This document shows, one piece after another, positions 18,841-27,297 of a DNA stretch of 64,000 bases. Within the stretch, counting starts at the first letter, position 1, and the number at the start of each line of letters is the position of its first letter. A program made the translations under genes and the position numbers. The stretch lies in NCBI GenBank assembly GCA_000431075.1, contig HF986880.1:33820-97819 (forward strand), read 5' to 3'. A model generated the notes under the pieces. The model ran no database searches. It was not told the DNA's origin and saw nothing but the letters and a program-made list of their open reading frames with translations. The DNA comes from Firmicutes bacterium CAG:555 (GTDB taxonomy: Bacteria; Bacillota; Clostridia; Oscillospirales; Oscillospiraceae).

Positions 18841-20679
18841 TTACTCAACTGTCACCGACTTTGCAAGATTTCTGGGTTTGTCAATATCGCAGCCTCGCAG
18901 CAGTGCCACATAGTAGGCGAAAAGCTGCAAGGGCACAACCCCCAGAGAAGGCTGGAATATCGTATGTGACTCGGGTACGGTAATTACATTTTCGACCGTC
19001 TTGCGCATCTCCGCAGCATGGCTCTCGGTGGTCAGTGCCAAGACATCCGCTCCTCTCGCCTGAACCTCAACGATATTGCTCATGGTCTTGTCAAACAGCG
19101 GAGCATATGTGCCGAGGGCGACAACGAGCGTGCCGTCTTCGATAAGAGATATCGTGCCGTGCTTAAGCTCGCCCGATGCGTATGCCTCGGAGTGGATGTA
19201 GGATATCTCCTTGAGCTTGAGCGAGCCCTCCAGTCCCATCGCATAGTCGAGATTGCGGCCGATGAAGAACACGGAGTTGTGGTTAAAGTAGTTGGAAGCA
19301 TAGTGCTTGATATCGTCGGTATGCTCGAGTATCTGCTCCATCTTCGCAGGCAGGCGCAGAAGCTCATCGACCATCTCGGTGTACTCGGCTGCACTTACCG
19401 TGCCGAGGATATCGGCAAAGTAAAGGCCGAGCATATTCAAGAGCACGAGTTGGGTGGAGTATGCCTTTGTCGTTGCGACCGCTATCTCGGGGCCTGCCCA
19501 AGTGTAGAGCACATCGTCGGATTCTCTTGCTATGGAGCTTCCCACGACATTGACTATCGACAGTATGTGAGCGCCGAGGCTCTTTGCCTCACGCAGCGCC
19601 GCCATCGTGTCAAGTGTCTCGCCCGACTGGCTGATGACGATGACGAGCGACGATTCGTCAACGAGCGGATTGCAGTAGCGGAATTCCGACGCAAGGCAGA
19701 CCTCAACGGGCTTTCTGAGCAAGCGCTCAAGGTTGTACTTCCCGACTACACCCACATGATATGACGAGCCGCAGGCGATTATGAATATCTTGCTTATACT
19801 TTTAATATAGTCCGCATCTATCGTGAGATCTTCAAGCACGATGCGGTTATCACGGATGCGGTTGAACGCAGTTTTGCGGATAGCCTCGGGCTGCTCCATG
19901 ATCTCCTTGAGCATGAAGTGGGCATAGCCGCCCTTTTCGGCAGCGGAGACATCCCAGTCGACAAAATGGTGCTCCTTCTCAATAGGCTCCCCCATGCTGT
20001 CATAGACCTGCACACCGTTTTCCATCACAACTGCGACCTCGCCGTCCTCCATGTAGGAAATGTCACGGGTGTACTTGATTATCGCCGTAACATCGGAGGC
20101 AATGAAATTGCAGCCCTCGCCGTAGCCTATGAGCAGCGGTGCATCCTTGCGTGCTGCGACGAAGCGATCCGGGCAGTCGGCGCAGATGATACCCAGCGCA
20201 TATGCGCCCTCGATGCGGTGCAGCACCTTGAACACGGCGTCGAGTATATCGCCGCACTCAGCGTAATAGTACGATATCAGCTGAGTGACGACCTCGGTGT
20301 CGGTCTCGGAGCAGAATTTATAGCCCTTGGCGATCAGAAAATCGCGCAGCTCTACATAGTTTTCTATAATGCCGTTGTGTACGACGGCTATCTTGCCGTC
20401 GCCGCTGAGCTGAGGGTGAGCATTTACATCGTTCGGCTCGCCGTGGGTCGCCCAGCGGGTGTGGCCGATGCCGAGAGTGCCTTCAACGCTCTTGCCGCCC
20501 TGAGTTATATCGCTGAGCACCCGCAGACGCCCCTTTGCCTTTTTGACCTGGAGCTCATGCCTTGGAGAGACAACGGCAATGCCCGCCGAGTCATAGCCTC
20601 TGTACTCAAGTCTTTCCAGCCCCTCCAACAATATGGGGGCTGCCTGTTCTTTTCCGACGAAGCCGACTATTCCGCACAT
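18841..20679 (-). CDS. glmS: Glutamine-fructose-6-phosphate aminotransferase
   Basis: A 612-residue enzyme making glucosamine-6-phosphate, the first step to cell-wall amino sugars. It starts MCGIVGF, giving the N-terminal nucleophile Cys2 after Met removal; the glutaminase domain (to about 220) is followed by two SIS domains (SQSGETLDT) and the closing DKPRNLAKSVTVE. The leader is only about 30 bases, so there is no room for a glmS ribozyme. It precedes murT with no gap. Confidence 0.98.
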   Translation of the reverse strand: MCGIVGFVGKEQAAPILLEGLERLEYRGYDSAGIAVVSPRHELQVKKAKGRLRVLSDITQGGKSVEGTLGIGHTRWATHGEPNDVNAHPQLSGDGKIAVVHNGIIENYVELRDFLIAKGYKFCSETDTEVVTQLISYYYAECGDILDAVFKVLHRIEGAYALGIICADCPDRFVAARKDAPLLIGYGEGCNFIASDVTAIIKYTRDISYMEDGEVAVVMENGVQVYDSMGEPIEKEHHFVDWDVSAAEKGGYAHFMLKEIMEQPEAIRKTAFNRIRDNRIVLEDLTIDADYIKSISKIFIIACGSSYHVGVVGKYNLERLLRKPVEVCLASEFRYCNPLVDESSLVIVISQSGETLDTMAALREAKSLGAHILSIVNVVGSSIARESDDVLYTWAGPEIAVATTKAYSTQLVLLNMLGLYFADILGTVSAAEYTEMVDELLRLPAKMEQILEHTDDIKHYASNYFNHNSVFFIGRNLDYAMGLEGSLKLKEISYIHSEAYASGELKHGTISLIEDGTLVVALGTYAPLFDKTMSNIVEVQARGADVLALTTESHAAEMRKTVENVITVPESHTIFQPSLGVVPLQLFAYYVALLRGCDIDKPRNLAKSVTVE

Positions 20680-20713
20680 AATTTAAGTTTCCTTTCGGAT
20701 TTGAAGATAGCTT

Positions 20714-20742
20714 ATTATACCATTGCGCATCACCGATTGCAA
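20714..20742 (-). promoter_or_regulatory. Promoter of glmS-murT
   Basis: On the minus strand TTGCAA (20737-20742), 17 bases, TATAAT (20714-20719). The mRNA leader would be about 30 bases. Confidence 0.7.
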
Positions 20743-20761
20743 TAAACAGGATTTGAACAAT

Positions 20762-20788
20762 AAAAAAAGTCGGCCGAAGCCGACTTTT
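20762..20788 (-). terminator. Terminator after azlD
   Basis: A stem of AGTCGGC (20768-20774) with GCCGACT (20779-20785), loop CGAA, extended by A-T pairs. Read on the minus strand it is followed by seven T. It touches the azlD stop codon. Confidence 0.8.
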
Positions 20789-21120
20789 CAGAAAACGAAT
20801 TGAACAAGTATCATATACACCGCCGTGCCGCCGCCGACGGAGATGAGGAAATTTTCCTTCCACGCATATGTGCCGATAACGACCGCAGTTGCGATAAGCT
20901 CCGGCAGGCCGTGGTTTCCCGTGAGTATCGGGGTGTTTTTGAAGCAGTAAACCACCAAAAGCCCCATGAGTGCGGGCGGAAGCACCCTGCCGAGGTATTT
21001 AATAAACTCTGGAAGCTCCTTTTTGCCGGAAAACGCAGCGAACGGCAGCCAGCGGGATATCTGCACGCCGAGGGCGATGGCCGCAATTGTCACGAGGGTT
21101 TGGGTCACGGTAAGCGTCAC
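20788..21120 (-). CDS. azlD: AzlD-family small permease subunit
   Basis: A 110-residue membrane protein with three to four helices, matching the small subunit of branched-chain amino acid exporters of the AzlCD/YgaZH type. It overlaps azlC by 4 bases, the usual arrangement. Confidence 0.88.
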   Translation of the reverse strand: MTLTVTQTLVTIAAIALGVQISRWLPFAAFSGKKELPEFIKYLGRVLPPALMGLLVVYCFKNTPILTGNHGLPELIATAVVIGTYAWKENFLISVGGGTAVYMILVQFVF

Positions 21121-21812
21121 AGTTTATCCCTCCCTATCCAGAAAATCAGCAAAATGACGAGCAGCGAGGGGATGAGAAACACGCTCGTGCCGAAGAATAT
21201 ACGGCACAAAAGCGTTATGCCTATGCCGATAACGCAGGCGGGGCGATTGCGCTTTTCCTTCCACTGCTGCAGGAACATGACGACGAACATCGCAGTCAGC
21301 GCAAAGTCAAGCCCCGTCGTGTCGAAGGTTATCAGTCCTCCGATAACACCGCCGAGGCCGCAAAGGCCGACCCAGTAGATGAAGCACAAAAAATTTATAC
21401 CGAAGTAGAAATATTTGTCCTCAACTCCCTCCGGCTTCTGCGCCGAAACGGAGAGCGAAAACTGCTCGTCGGCAAGCGTGTATATCATAAACGGCTTCAG
21501 AACGCCTGCATCCTTGTACTTTTCCAGCAGCGGGATTCCGTAGAAGCTGTGGCGGAAGTTGACAAGGTAGCTCATGAGCAGCATCTGCGCAGGGTCAAAG
21601 CCCGCAGCCATCATGGGGATGGCCGCTATCTGCATGCTCCCGCAAAAGCATACGGCTGAAAACAGCATCGTCCACCATGCGTTGTAGCCGATATCGCTCA
21701 TCAGAACGCCATAGGTCAGCGCAACGAATATCCAACCGAGAAAAACGGGTATCGTATACGGGAAAGCCGCCTTTATCCCGCCCGGTATCTTTTTTAAGCT
21801 CAACTTCTTCAT
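21117..21812 (-). CDS. azlC: AzlC-family permease (branched-chain amino acid export)
   Basis: A 231-residue membrane protein with about seven helices; VFLGWIFVALTYGVLM and the NFRHSFYGIPLL segment are typical of AzlC/YgaZ. The likely start is ATG 21812, but no ribosome binding site is visible, and the terminator-like hairpin of secG ends 13 bases upstream. A longer in-frame start at 21854 would put the hairpin inside the coding sequence. Confidence 0.85.
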   Translation of the reverse strand: MKKLSLKKIPGGIKAAFPYTIPVFLGWIFVALTYGVLMSDIGYNAWWTMLFSAVCFCGSMQIAAIPMMAAGFDPAQMLLMSYLVNFRHSFYGIPLLEKYKDAGVLKPFMIYTLADEQFSLSVSAQKPEGVEDKYFYFGINFLCFIYWVGLCGLGGVIGGLITFDTTGLDFALTAMFVVMFLQQWKEKRNRPACVIGIGITLLCRIFFGTSVFLIPSLLVILLIFWIGRDKL

Positions 21813-21819
21813 AACAAAA

Positions 21820-21851
21820 CAAAAAACGGTGCAGTCACAAAACTGCACCGT
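21820..21851 (-). terminator. Terminator after secG
   Basis: A 9-bp stem (21826-21834 with 21843-21851) with an 8-base loop and a run of T on the minus strand. It lies between secG and azlC, which read in the same direction. Confidence 0.75.
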
Positions 21852-21864
21852 CACTGTCTATTTC

Positions 21865-22104
21865 TTATTTGACGATATTCAGGACGAGAGTCAGGATCGC
21901 AAATGCAAGTGCGAACCACTTTGTCCACTTTGCAAGCTTTGCATCAAGGGTCTTGGCCTTGCCCTTGGACAGGAAGGTCTCGGCGCCGCCGGCGATAGCG
22001 CCGGACAGACCTGCGCTCTTGCCGCTCTGCATAAGAACGACGACCGTCACGGCCAGACCGGACAGGAGCTGCAAAATAGTAAGAATCAGCTTAACAGTAC
22101 TCAT
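21865..22104 (-). CDS. secG: Preprotein translocase subunit SecG
   Basis: A 79-residue membrane protein with two helices and the SecG signature VVLMQSGKSAGLSGAIAGG followed by ETFLSKGKAKTLD. It is an accessory part of the SecYEG channel. AAAGGA precedes the ATG, and a clear promoter is at 22147-22175. Confidence 0.95.
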   Translation of the reverse strand: MSTVKLILTILQLLSGLAVTVVVLMQSGKSAGLSGAIAGGAETFLSKGKAKTLDAKLAKWTKWFALAFAILTLVLNIVK

Positions 22105-22146
22105 TTATATCAAATCCTTTCGATAATTACACCAAATAGCTTTAAT

Positions 22147-22175
22147 ACTATACCACAGCTTTTTGCGCTTTACAA
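22147..22175 (-). promoter_or_regulatory. Promoter of secG
   Basis: On the minus strand TTGTAA (22170-22175), 17 bases, TATAGT (22147-22152). Confidence 0.6.
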
Positions 22176-22215
22176 GTAAAACTTTTAGTATTTTACCTGT
22201 TTTACTGCTCATTTT

Positions 22216-23532
22216 TCACCAAACCTGCCAGCGTAGGACAAATTCGCACAAATACACCGCCCCCGCAATGACACTCAGTGTCGTTAAACACCAGTCAACT
22301 CGCCGGTCGTGAGTTATAACCGCAAGCGCCGTCGGCACGGTGAACGCCGCCGCAAGGTAGCGTGGTGCGCTCAAAAGCCAAGTCGCGCCGACGGCAACGA
22401 TGAAGTATGCGAGAAAATACGCCGTGTACGAGCTGCGAAGTCTTTTGACCGCAAAAAGCATGAGCACCAGCGACAGCGCCTGCGCAAGCAAATTCGGCAG
22501 CCACAGGCCGAAAAAGTTGACGCCGTTGCCGGAAGCGCTGTATATGGCGTTTTCGGTCTGATACGCAGCGGTATTGAAGAACCAGCCGAGCTGCTGATTC
22601 CAATGCTCACGCTGATACTGCATGAACTTGAACGCATCCCCCGAGACCGTGTAATTTACAAGGCAGTACGCCGCAAAGCCGAGCGGAATGATGAGCACGC
22701 ACAGGTAGTCTTTCAATTTTGCCCTGCGCTGCACGAGCTCAAACACCACCGGCACTATAAGTACCACGCCAAGCGAGCGTGTAAACGCCGCATATGCGCC
22801 GAGTAAACACGCAGGCAGCATTTTGCCCCGCCGCACGAGGTACATGCAGCCGAGCGTACACAGCAAAAAAAGGCTCTCACTCATCGGTGCGACAAAGAAA
22901 AACACCGCCGGAGAAAGGCTCAGAAATTTGACCGCCCTCAGCGCCGCCTCGTGCCCATAATCAAGCGAAACGAGCTTATAAAGCATGACATTCGCTCCGG
23001 CAAAGCACAGCGCCGACACGATAAGTCCGGCGATAAGCCCGTCGCCTGTCACCGCCGTGACGAGCCGCACAACGACGGGATAGCCCGGCAGGAAAACGAG
23101 CTGCACGAGCCTGTCGACGCTGCCCTCTGACAGGTACCAGTCACGGGCGATATCAAGATAATGCCCGCTGTCGGTGCATGTCCAGAAATCGAGTGCGTCA
23201 AAAAAGCCGTCGGTGCAGCCGAAGATACGGCGCAGGATGTAGACGATAACGATGATGAGCACATCCCACAGCAGTACCGCCGCAAAAATCTGAACACAGA
23301 TATGCCGTGGCTCGCCGTCAAGGCCCGGAGCATCCGGCTCGCCGTCACGCCATGCATCCACCCACTTGGGCACAAATTGCAGGCACACGAGCGTAAACAA
23401 AACAGCGCTTATGACCGCCGCCGTCATGCCTGCCGCCGAATAGCGCACTCCGCCGCACCACAGCGCAAATATCGCCGCCAGCACGGCAACTCCGCCTGCC
23501 GATATTAAGATTTGCGGGGTTTTCCGTTCCAT
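22216..23532 (-). CDS. PIG-V-like mannosyltransferase family membrane protein
   Basis: A 438-residue GT-C type glycosyltransferase with about 10 membrane helices. The region TDSGHYLDIARDWY, FLPGYPVVVRL, the SPAVFFFVAPMSESLF motif and QYQREHWN follow the order seen in the GPI-mannosyltransferase (PIG-V) family and its bacterial relatives. These transfer sugars from polyprenyl-linked donors. ATG 23532 is preferred; a frame extension to 23607 exists but adds a non-conserved stretch. Stands alone. Confidence 0.7.
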   Translation of the reverse strand: MERKTPQILISAGGVAVLAAIFALWCGGVRYSAAGMTAAVISAVLFTLVCLQFVPKWVDAWRDGEPDAPGLDGEPRHICVQIFAAVLLWDVLIIVIVYILRRIFGCTDGFFDALDFWTCTDSGHYLDIARDWYLSEGSVDRLVQLVFLPGYPVVVRLVTAVTGDGLIAGLIVSALCFAGANVMLYKLVSLDYGHEAALRAVKFLSLSPAVFFFVAPMSESLFLLCTLGCMYLVRRGKMLPACLLGAYAAFTRSLGVVLIVPVVFELVQRRAKLKDYLCVLIIPLGFAAYCLVNYTVSGDAFKFMQYQREHWNQQLGWFFNTAAYQTENAIYSASGNGVNFFGLWLPNLLAQALSLVLMLFAVKRLRSSYTAYFLAYFIVAVGATWLLSAPRYLAAAFTVPTALAVITHDRRVDWCLTTLSVIAGAVYLCEFVLRWQVW

Positions 23533-23646
23533 CCTAGTTTTCGGTATTCTCGTAATCGCTTCTATAATAATCGTAATCTTTTCTTGCTTAACACTGCCGC
23601 TTTCCAAAAAGCAACTGCTTCAAATCGCAATTCACTAAGGATACTG

Positions 23647-24339
23647 TCAGCTTTTTGTTATAGTCGTTTCAATGGTAAATGTTTTAGGCGCAAATGAAAT
23701 GTAATACTTTTCGCTGCCAATAACATCAAACTCGATAGTGTTACTTTTAACCGTTGCCCTCCTAAATTGAATAGTATGATGTCCCCTAGACAGACTTAGG
23801 GCAACGCTGGTTTTTAAATCTACATCATTTCGTTTTTCATCATCGATGTATAACACTGTCTTTGCTTCACCTGAATTAGGGCGATTAACCCTATCAATTT
23901 GAATGTTGAATTTGACAGGGGAAGGTTCTTCAGCGGTTGTTTCTGACAAACTTGCAAGCAGTTTTTCCCGATTGGCCAAGTATACTTCTTCTGGGACAAC
24001 TCCAGCATCATAAAGATCTTTTAATTTTTTTAATTCATCCATTGCGCTAGAACTTGTGCTTACCTCGGCCGTGGATTGCGATGCCTTGTTTTCAGCTTCG
24101 TTTGATAGTCTCATCAACTGCTGAAATCTTGCCTTTTCCTCGCTTGTACCATTTGGCGCATTGGATGCAACTTCTTCCGTTCCTGATGTACCATCAACAT
24201 ACTCAACGAAAAAGCAGTATACTGAATAGTTCACATCAATTTGCCCAATCAAATGAAACTCTGATTCAACAGCAGTTCGTACGCCCATCAGTTTTGCACT
24301 TTTGGCTACTTTGTATTCTTGCTTTTTGAAAATTCCCAT
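23647..24339 (-). CDS. Hypothetical protein with SHOCT-like helix pair
   Basis: A 230-residue protein of unknown function. The N-terminal part (1-60) may be a small beta domain. Residues about 105-130 (DELKKLKDLYDAGVVPEEVYLANREKL, seen in part) fit the SHOCT pattern, a short helix pair often linked to oligomerisation. A C-terminal beta-rich domain with VLYIDDEKR and HHTIQFRR follows, similar in style to PEGA-like domains. The gene is AT-richer than its neighbours, which suggests different origin. No close functional context. Confidence 0.6.
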   Translation of the reverse strand: MGIFKKQEYKVAKSAKLMGVRTAVESEFHLIGQIDVNYSVYCFFVEYVDGTSGTEEVASNAPNGTSEEKARFQQLMRLSNEAENKASQSTAEVSTSSSAMDELKKLKDLYDAGVVPEEVYLANREKLLASLSETTAEEPSPVKFNIQIDRVNRPNSGEAKTVLYIDDEKRNDVDLKTSVALSLSRGHHTIQFRRATVKSNTIEFDVIGSEKYYISFAPKTFTIETTITKS

Positions 24340-24480
24340 AAAGGGTCACCTCCCATTGTGATTAGTATAGAAAAAATAAACAAGCAAGTCAACATGCACC
24401 ACTTTTAAATACATTTCATACTTCTAACTTGCTACTATTTCCCGTGGCTTTTTTGAGTTACGAGTGTGCCGCCGCACACA

Positions 24481-24852
24481 TCAAATTCTGCCTACCATCG
24501 CCTCGGCGGCAAACACCGCTGCGATGCATAGAATAACGCTCAGGGCGACATAGCCGAGCGTCATCGCCCAATGGCCGCCGCTCACGAGGTCGTACGACTC
24601 CAAAGCAAAGGTCGAAAATGTCGTAAACCCGCCGCACAGGCCGGTTTCCAAAAACAGCGTAAGCTTCGGGTCAAAATCGGCATTTTTGAGCGCAAGTGCT
24701 GCGATAATGCCGATCAAAAATGCGCCCAGCACATTGACGGCCAATGTTTTTACGGGAAAGATCACCGTCTCGTCGAGCGATATAAGGCTCATGAGATACC
24801 TCAGCATCGAGCCTATCGCCCCTCCCGCTCCGACTATCAAACACGCTTTCAT
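24481..24852 (-). CDS. crcB: Fluoride exporter CrcB/Fluc
   Basis: A 123-residue four-helix membrane protein with GGAIGSMLRYLMS, the polar-track asparagine in VNVLGAFLIG, and GLCGGFTTFSTFALE, all Fluc signatures. Fluc proteins work as dual-topology dimers that leak fluoride out of the cell. Only one copy is seen here, so it would be a homodimer. A fluoride riboswitch is present upstream. Confidence 0.95.
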   Translation of the reverse strand: MKACLIVGAGGAIGSMLRYLMSLISLDETVIFPVKTLAVNVLGAFLIGIIAALALKNADFDPKLTLFLETGLCGGFTTFSTFALESYDLVSGGHWAMTLGYVALSVILCIAAVFAAEAMVGRI

Positions 24853-24875
24853 AATAAACCTCCGTTTTCGATTTT

Positions 24876-24931
24876 TCAGAAGTCATCAGCACTAAGCGAT
24901 TTTGGATACCTCCACGGGAGACCTCATTCCC
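24876..24931 (-). promoter_or_regulatory. Fluoride (crcB-motif) riboswitch
   Basis: Read on the minus strand, the leader has a first hairpin GGGA-AUGAGGUC-UCCC (24916-24931) and a later GCUGAUGACUUCU (24877-24890). GAGGUC can pair with GACUUC, the long-range contact of the fluoride aptamer. Bases and order match the known crcB motif, and the next gene is crcB with AACGGAGG before its start. Confidence 0.88.
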
Positions 24932-24995
24932 TATATGATGATGTTTGCTTCGCAACGGATTGAAACAACGGTCTAATAAAGCCCAGCGATCCGTA

Positions 24996-25355
24996 TCAGC
25001 ACATGATCCAAGTGAAATACATCATTGCCCCGCCAAGAAGAAACGATATTATGCTCACCCAATGCCCCAAAAACTGTTTTATGATGATTCCAACATAATT
25101 AAACAATCCAATACCGAACACGAATCCGCCTGCAAGTCCCAGCAAGGGCCAATAACCTTCCGCTCCCTTATCCGAAAGGACAAACGCAAACACTATACCC
25201 GGCAGCAGCAAGACGGTTACGCCGAATAACGCCAAGATATAATAGCCGATTGGGTGTTCGGCTTTGAAATCCTCGTCCGCCAATGGGCTGAAAAATTCTT
25301 TGTAATTCTCCGGTGGACACCAACTTAAACGCTCGTGTTTTTTCTTCTTGCTCAT
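24996..25355 (-). CDS. Small membrane protein of unknown function
   Basis: A 119-residue protein with a charged N-terminus (MSKKKKHERL, CPPENYKEFF) and three or four membrane helices from about residue 37 onward (YYILALFGVTVLLLPGIVFAF, then a glycine-rich helix). AAAGGA lies 9 bases before the ATG. No family recognised; not clearly linked to crcB, though both read the same way. Confidence 0.65.
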   Translation of the reverse strand: MSKKKKHERLSWCPPENYKEFFSPLADEDFKAEHPIGYYILALFGVTVLLLPGIVFAFVLSDKGAEGYWPLLGLAGGFVFGIGLFNYVGIIIKQFLGHWVSIISFLLGGAMMYFTWIMC

Positions 25356-25421
25356 TTTGCATTTTCCTTTACATTAAACTTGACTTTCTGCAAAAACTTC
25401 ACTTTTATCAAAAAACTTCAC

Positions 25422-25435
25422 TTGCCGTAAGGCAA
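25422..25435 (-). terminator. Weak terminator after the uracil methyltransferase gene
   Basis: A 5-bp stem TTGCC/GGCAA with a 4-base loop, followed on the minus strand by TGAAGTTTTTTG. Two 13-base direct repeats of AAAAACTTCACTT (25392-25404, 25411-25423) overlap this region. Confidence 0.35.
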
Positions 25436-25437
25436 AC

Positions 25438-26796
25438 TTATCTGCGAATCAGCTTAACCACTGCTTCGCAATGGCTCGTTCTCGGGAACATGTCCAGTGC
25501 CGTGGCGGCGGCGAGGGTGTAGCCGTGGGCATTGAAAATCAGAATGTCGCGGGCGAGGGTCGAGGGGTTGCAGGAGACATACACGACCCTGTCGGGGTGC
25601 ATTTTGCACACGGTGCGTATCGCTTCCTCGTCCACGCCCTTTCTCGGCGGGTCGACGACCACGGTCTCGGGGCGGATGCCGTCTCTCAGGAACATTTCCG
25701 CCGCCTCGGCCGCATCTGCGCAGATAAACTCGGCATTTTCGATGCCGTTGCGGCGGGCGTTGCGCTTTGCGTTCTCGATGGCCTCGGGAATTATCTCCGC
25801 ACCTATCACCCTCCCCGCTTTTTTCGCCAAAAACAGGCTTATCGTGCCTGCGCCGCAGTACAGGTCGAGCACCGTCGAATTTTCCGTGCACCCGGCGTAT
25901 TCGACCGCCCTGTTATACAGCTTTTCGGCCTGCGGCGGGTTTATCTGATAAAACGCCTGCGGGGATATCTCGTACTCCACGCCGCCGAGACTGTCGCAGA
26001 CGGTATCCCTGCCCCAAAGCGTGTAAAAATCACCGGCAAGCACGGTGTTGCCCGAGGTCTTGTTGACATTCAAAACTATGCCCGTGAGCTCGGGGCAAGC
26101 GCTGCGCAGGTAGTCTGTCAGCGCCGTGGTCTTGTCGCCGAAGCCTCTGGCGGTGACGATGCAGGCAACGCAGTCGGCGGTGTTTACCGCCGTGCGCACA
26201 AAGACATGGCGTACGCTGCCCTTGCGGGACTTTTCGTCATAAGCGTCAATGCCGCTTTTGCGCATAAACTCCAGCACTGCCGCCGTCACCCTGTCGGCTG
26301 CCTCGTTTTGCAGAAGGCAGCGCTCGACCGGCACGAGCTCATGCGTGCGGGGCGCAAAAAATCCGCTTTTGAGCTCACCTGCGACGCTGCGCACGGTGTA
26401 AATACCCTTGTTGCGGTAGCGCTCCCGGCGGTCGCTGCCGATTATCTCCTCGGCCTGCACGGTCTGCCGGCCTATATGCGTCAGCGCATCGTTTAACCTG
26501 CCTAACTTAAAGCGCAGCTCCTCGTCATAGCTCATGTGCCGCAGGGTGCAGCCGCCGCAGCGAACACAATATTCACAGTCGGGCGTGCGCCGCTCGGGCG
26601 ACAGGCGCACCGGCTCTATCGCTTTCCCCCACACGGCGGAGCTCGTGACCTTGAGTATCTTCACCTGCCACACCTCGCCCACGATCGTGCGTGGGACGAA
26701 TACCGCCCTGCCGTTTATGCGGCTCACACCGCTGCCGTCGGAGGAGTAGCCGACTATCTCGGCCTCAAATATATCGTTTTTTCTCAAATCTTCCAT
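25438..26796 (-). CDS. TrmA/RlmD-type RNA uracil-C5 methyltransferase
   Basis: A 452-residue enzyme, start ATG 26796 with GGGAAG ahead. A TRAM domain is at the N-terminus; four cysteines in the CEYCVRCGGC region probably hold a [4Fe-4S] cluster; LDLYCGAGTISLFLA binds SAM; and the catalytic cysteine is in VYVSCNPSTLARD. The family methylates U747/U1939 of 23S rRNA or U54 of tRNA. Assignment to one of those sites cannot be made from sequence alone. Confidence 0.93.
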   Translation of the reverse strand: MEDLRKNDIFEAEIVGYSSDGSGVSRINGRAVFVPRTIVGEVWQVKILKVTSSAVWGKAIEPVRLSPERRTPDCEYCVRCGGCTLRHMSYDEELRFKLGRLNDALTHIGRQTVQAEEIIGSDRRERYRNKGIYTVRSVAGELKSGFFAPRTHELVPVERCLLQNEAADRVTAAVLEFMRKSGIDAYDEKSRKGSVRHVFVRTAVNTADCVACIVTARGFGDKTTALTDYLRSACPELTGIVLNVNKTSGNTVLAGDFYTLWGRDTVCDSLGGVEYEISPQAFYQINPPQAEKLYNRAVEYAGCTENSTVLDLYCGAGTISLFLAKKAGRVIGAEIIPEAIENAKRNARRNGIENAEFICADAAEAAEMFLRDGIRPETVVVDPPRKGVDEEAIRTVCKMHPDRVVYVSCNPSTLARDILIFNAHGYTLAAATALDMFPRTSHCEAVVKLIRR

Positions 26797-26908
26797 GCTT
26801 CCCAATATACCATGCCGTACGAAAATTTTCAATGTGTTCAATGTGAATATAATTTTGCTTTTTCGCAGAAACTACCTGCGAATATAATTTGGATTTGGAG
26901 GTTCTTCT

Positions 26909-27211
26909 ATGAAAAAAGCCATTCTTCTCATACTTGCGCTTGCCATGCTGTGCACGGCGGTCTGCGCCTGCACCGACGGCGGCAATGTAAACGACAACCA
27001 CGGCGGCGTTGTGACCGACACCCCCCATGACAGCGATATCGGCGACGATATCAAGGACGCAGCAGACGATGTCGGCGATGCGGTAAAAGACGGTGCCGAT
27101 GATGTCGGCGATGCGGTAAAGGACAGTGCGAAGAACACTGCACGGCCGGACACAAGCCCCGCTCAGCCGCAGGCTACCGCCATCCCCGGAACACAGGTCA
27201 TCACGCCATGA
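26909..27211 (+). CDS. Small lipoprotein with tandem amphipathic repeats
   Basis: A 100-residue protein with a signal peptide ending in the lipobox AVCAC, so cysteine 21 is probably lipid-modified. The mature part is Asp-rich and contains two nearly identical 11-residue repeats (DDVGDAVKDGA and DDVGDAVKDSA, about 49-72) encoded by a 33-bp DNA repeat, then a Pro/Thr-rich end. GGAGG precedes the start. The acidic repeat looks like an amphipathic helix. Function unknown; ends at a terminator. Confidence 0.75.
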   Translation: MKKAILLILALAMLCTAVCACTDGGNVNDNHGGVVTDTPHDSDIGDDIKDAADDVGDAVKDGADDVGDAVKDSAKNTARPDTSPAQPQATAIPGTQVITP

Positions 27212-27238
27212 AAAGCAGCGTCAACGACGCTGTTTTTC
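27212..27238 (+). terminator. Terminator after the lipoprotein gene
   Basis: A 7-bp stem CAGCGTC/GACGCTG (27216-27222 with 27226-27232), 3-base loop, then five T. Confidence 0.8.
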
Positions 27239-27297
27239 TTGATTTTCAATGTCGAATGTTGTATCATCAGATATCATTGCTGTAAGGAGTGGTATTT

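Noticed and set aside
20680..20760. glmS ribozyme in the glmS leader
   Set aside because: The promoter is so close that the leader is about 30 bases, too short for the ribozyme core, and the conserved ribozyme sequence is absent.
23600..25440. AT-rich stretch as a second transferred island
   Set aside because: No flanking repeats, integrase or att-like site; crcB and its riboswitch look native, so the composition change alone is not enough.
27043..27130. CRISPR-like repeat
   Set aside because: Only two copies of a coding 33-bp unit without spacers; it is a protein repeat.
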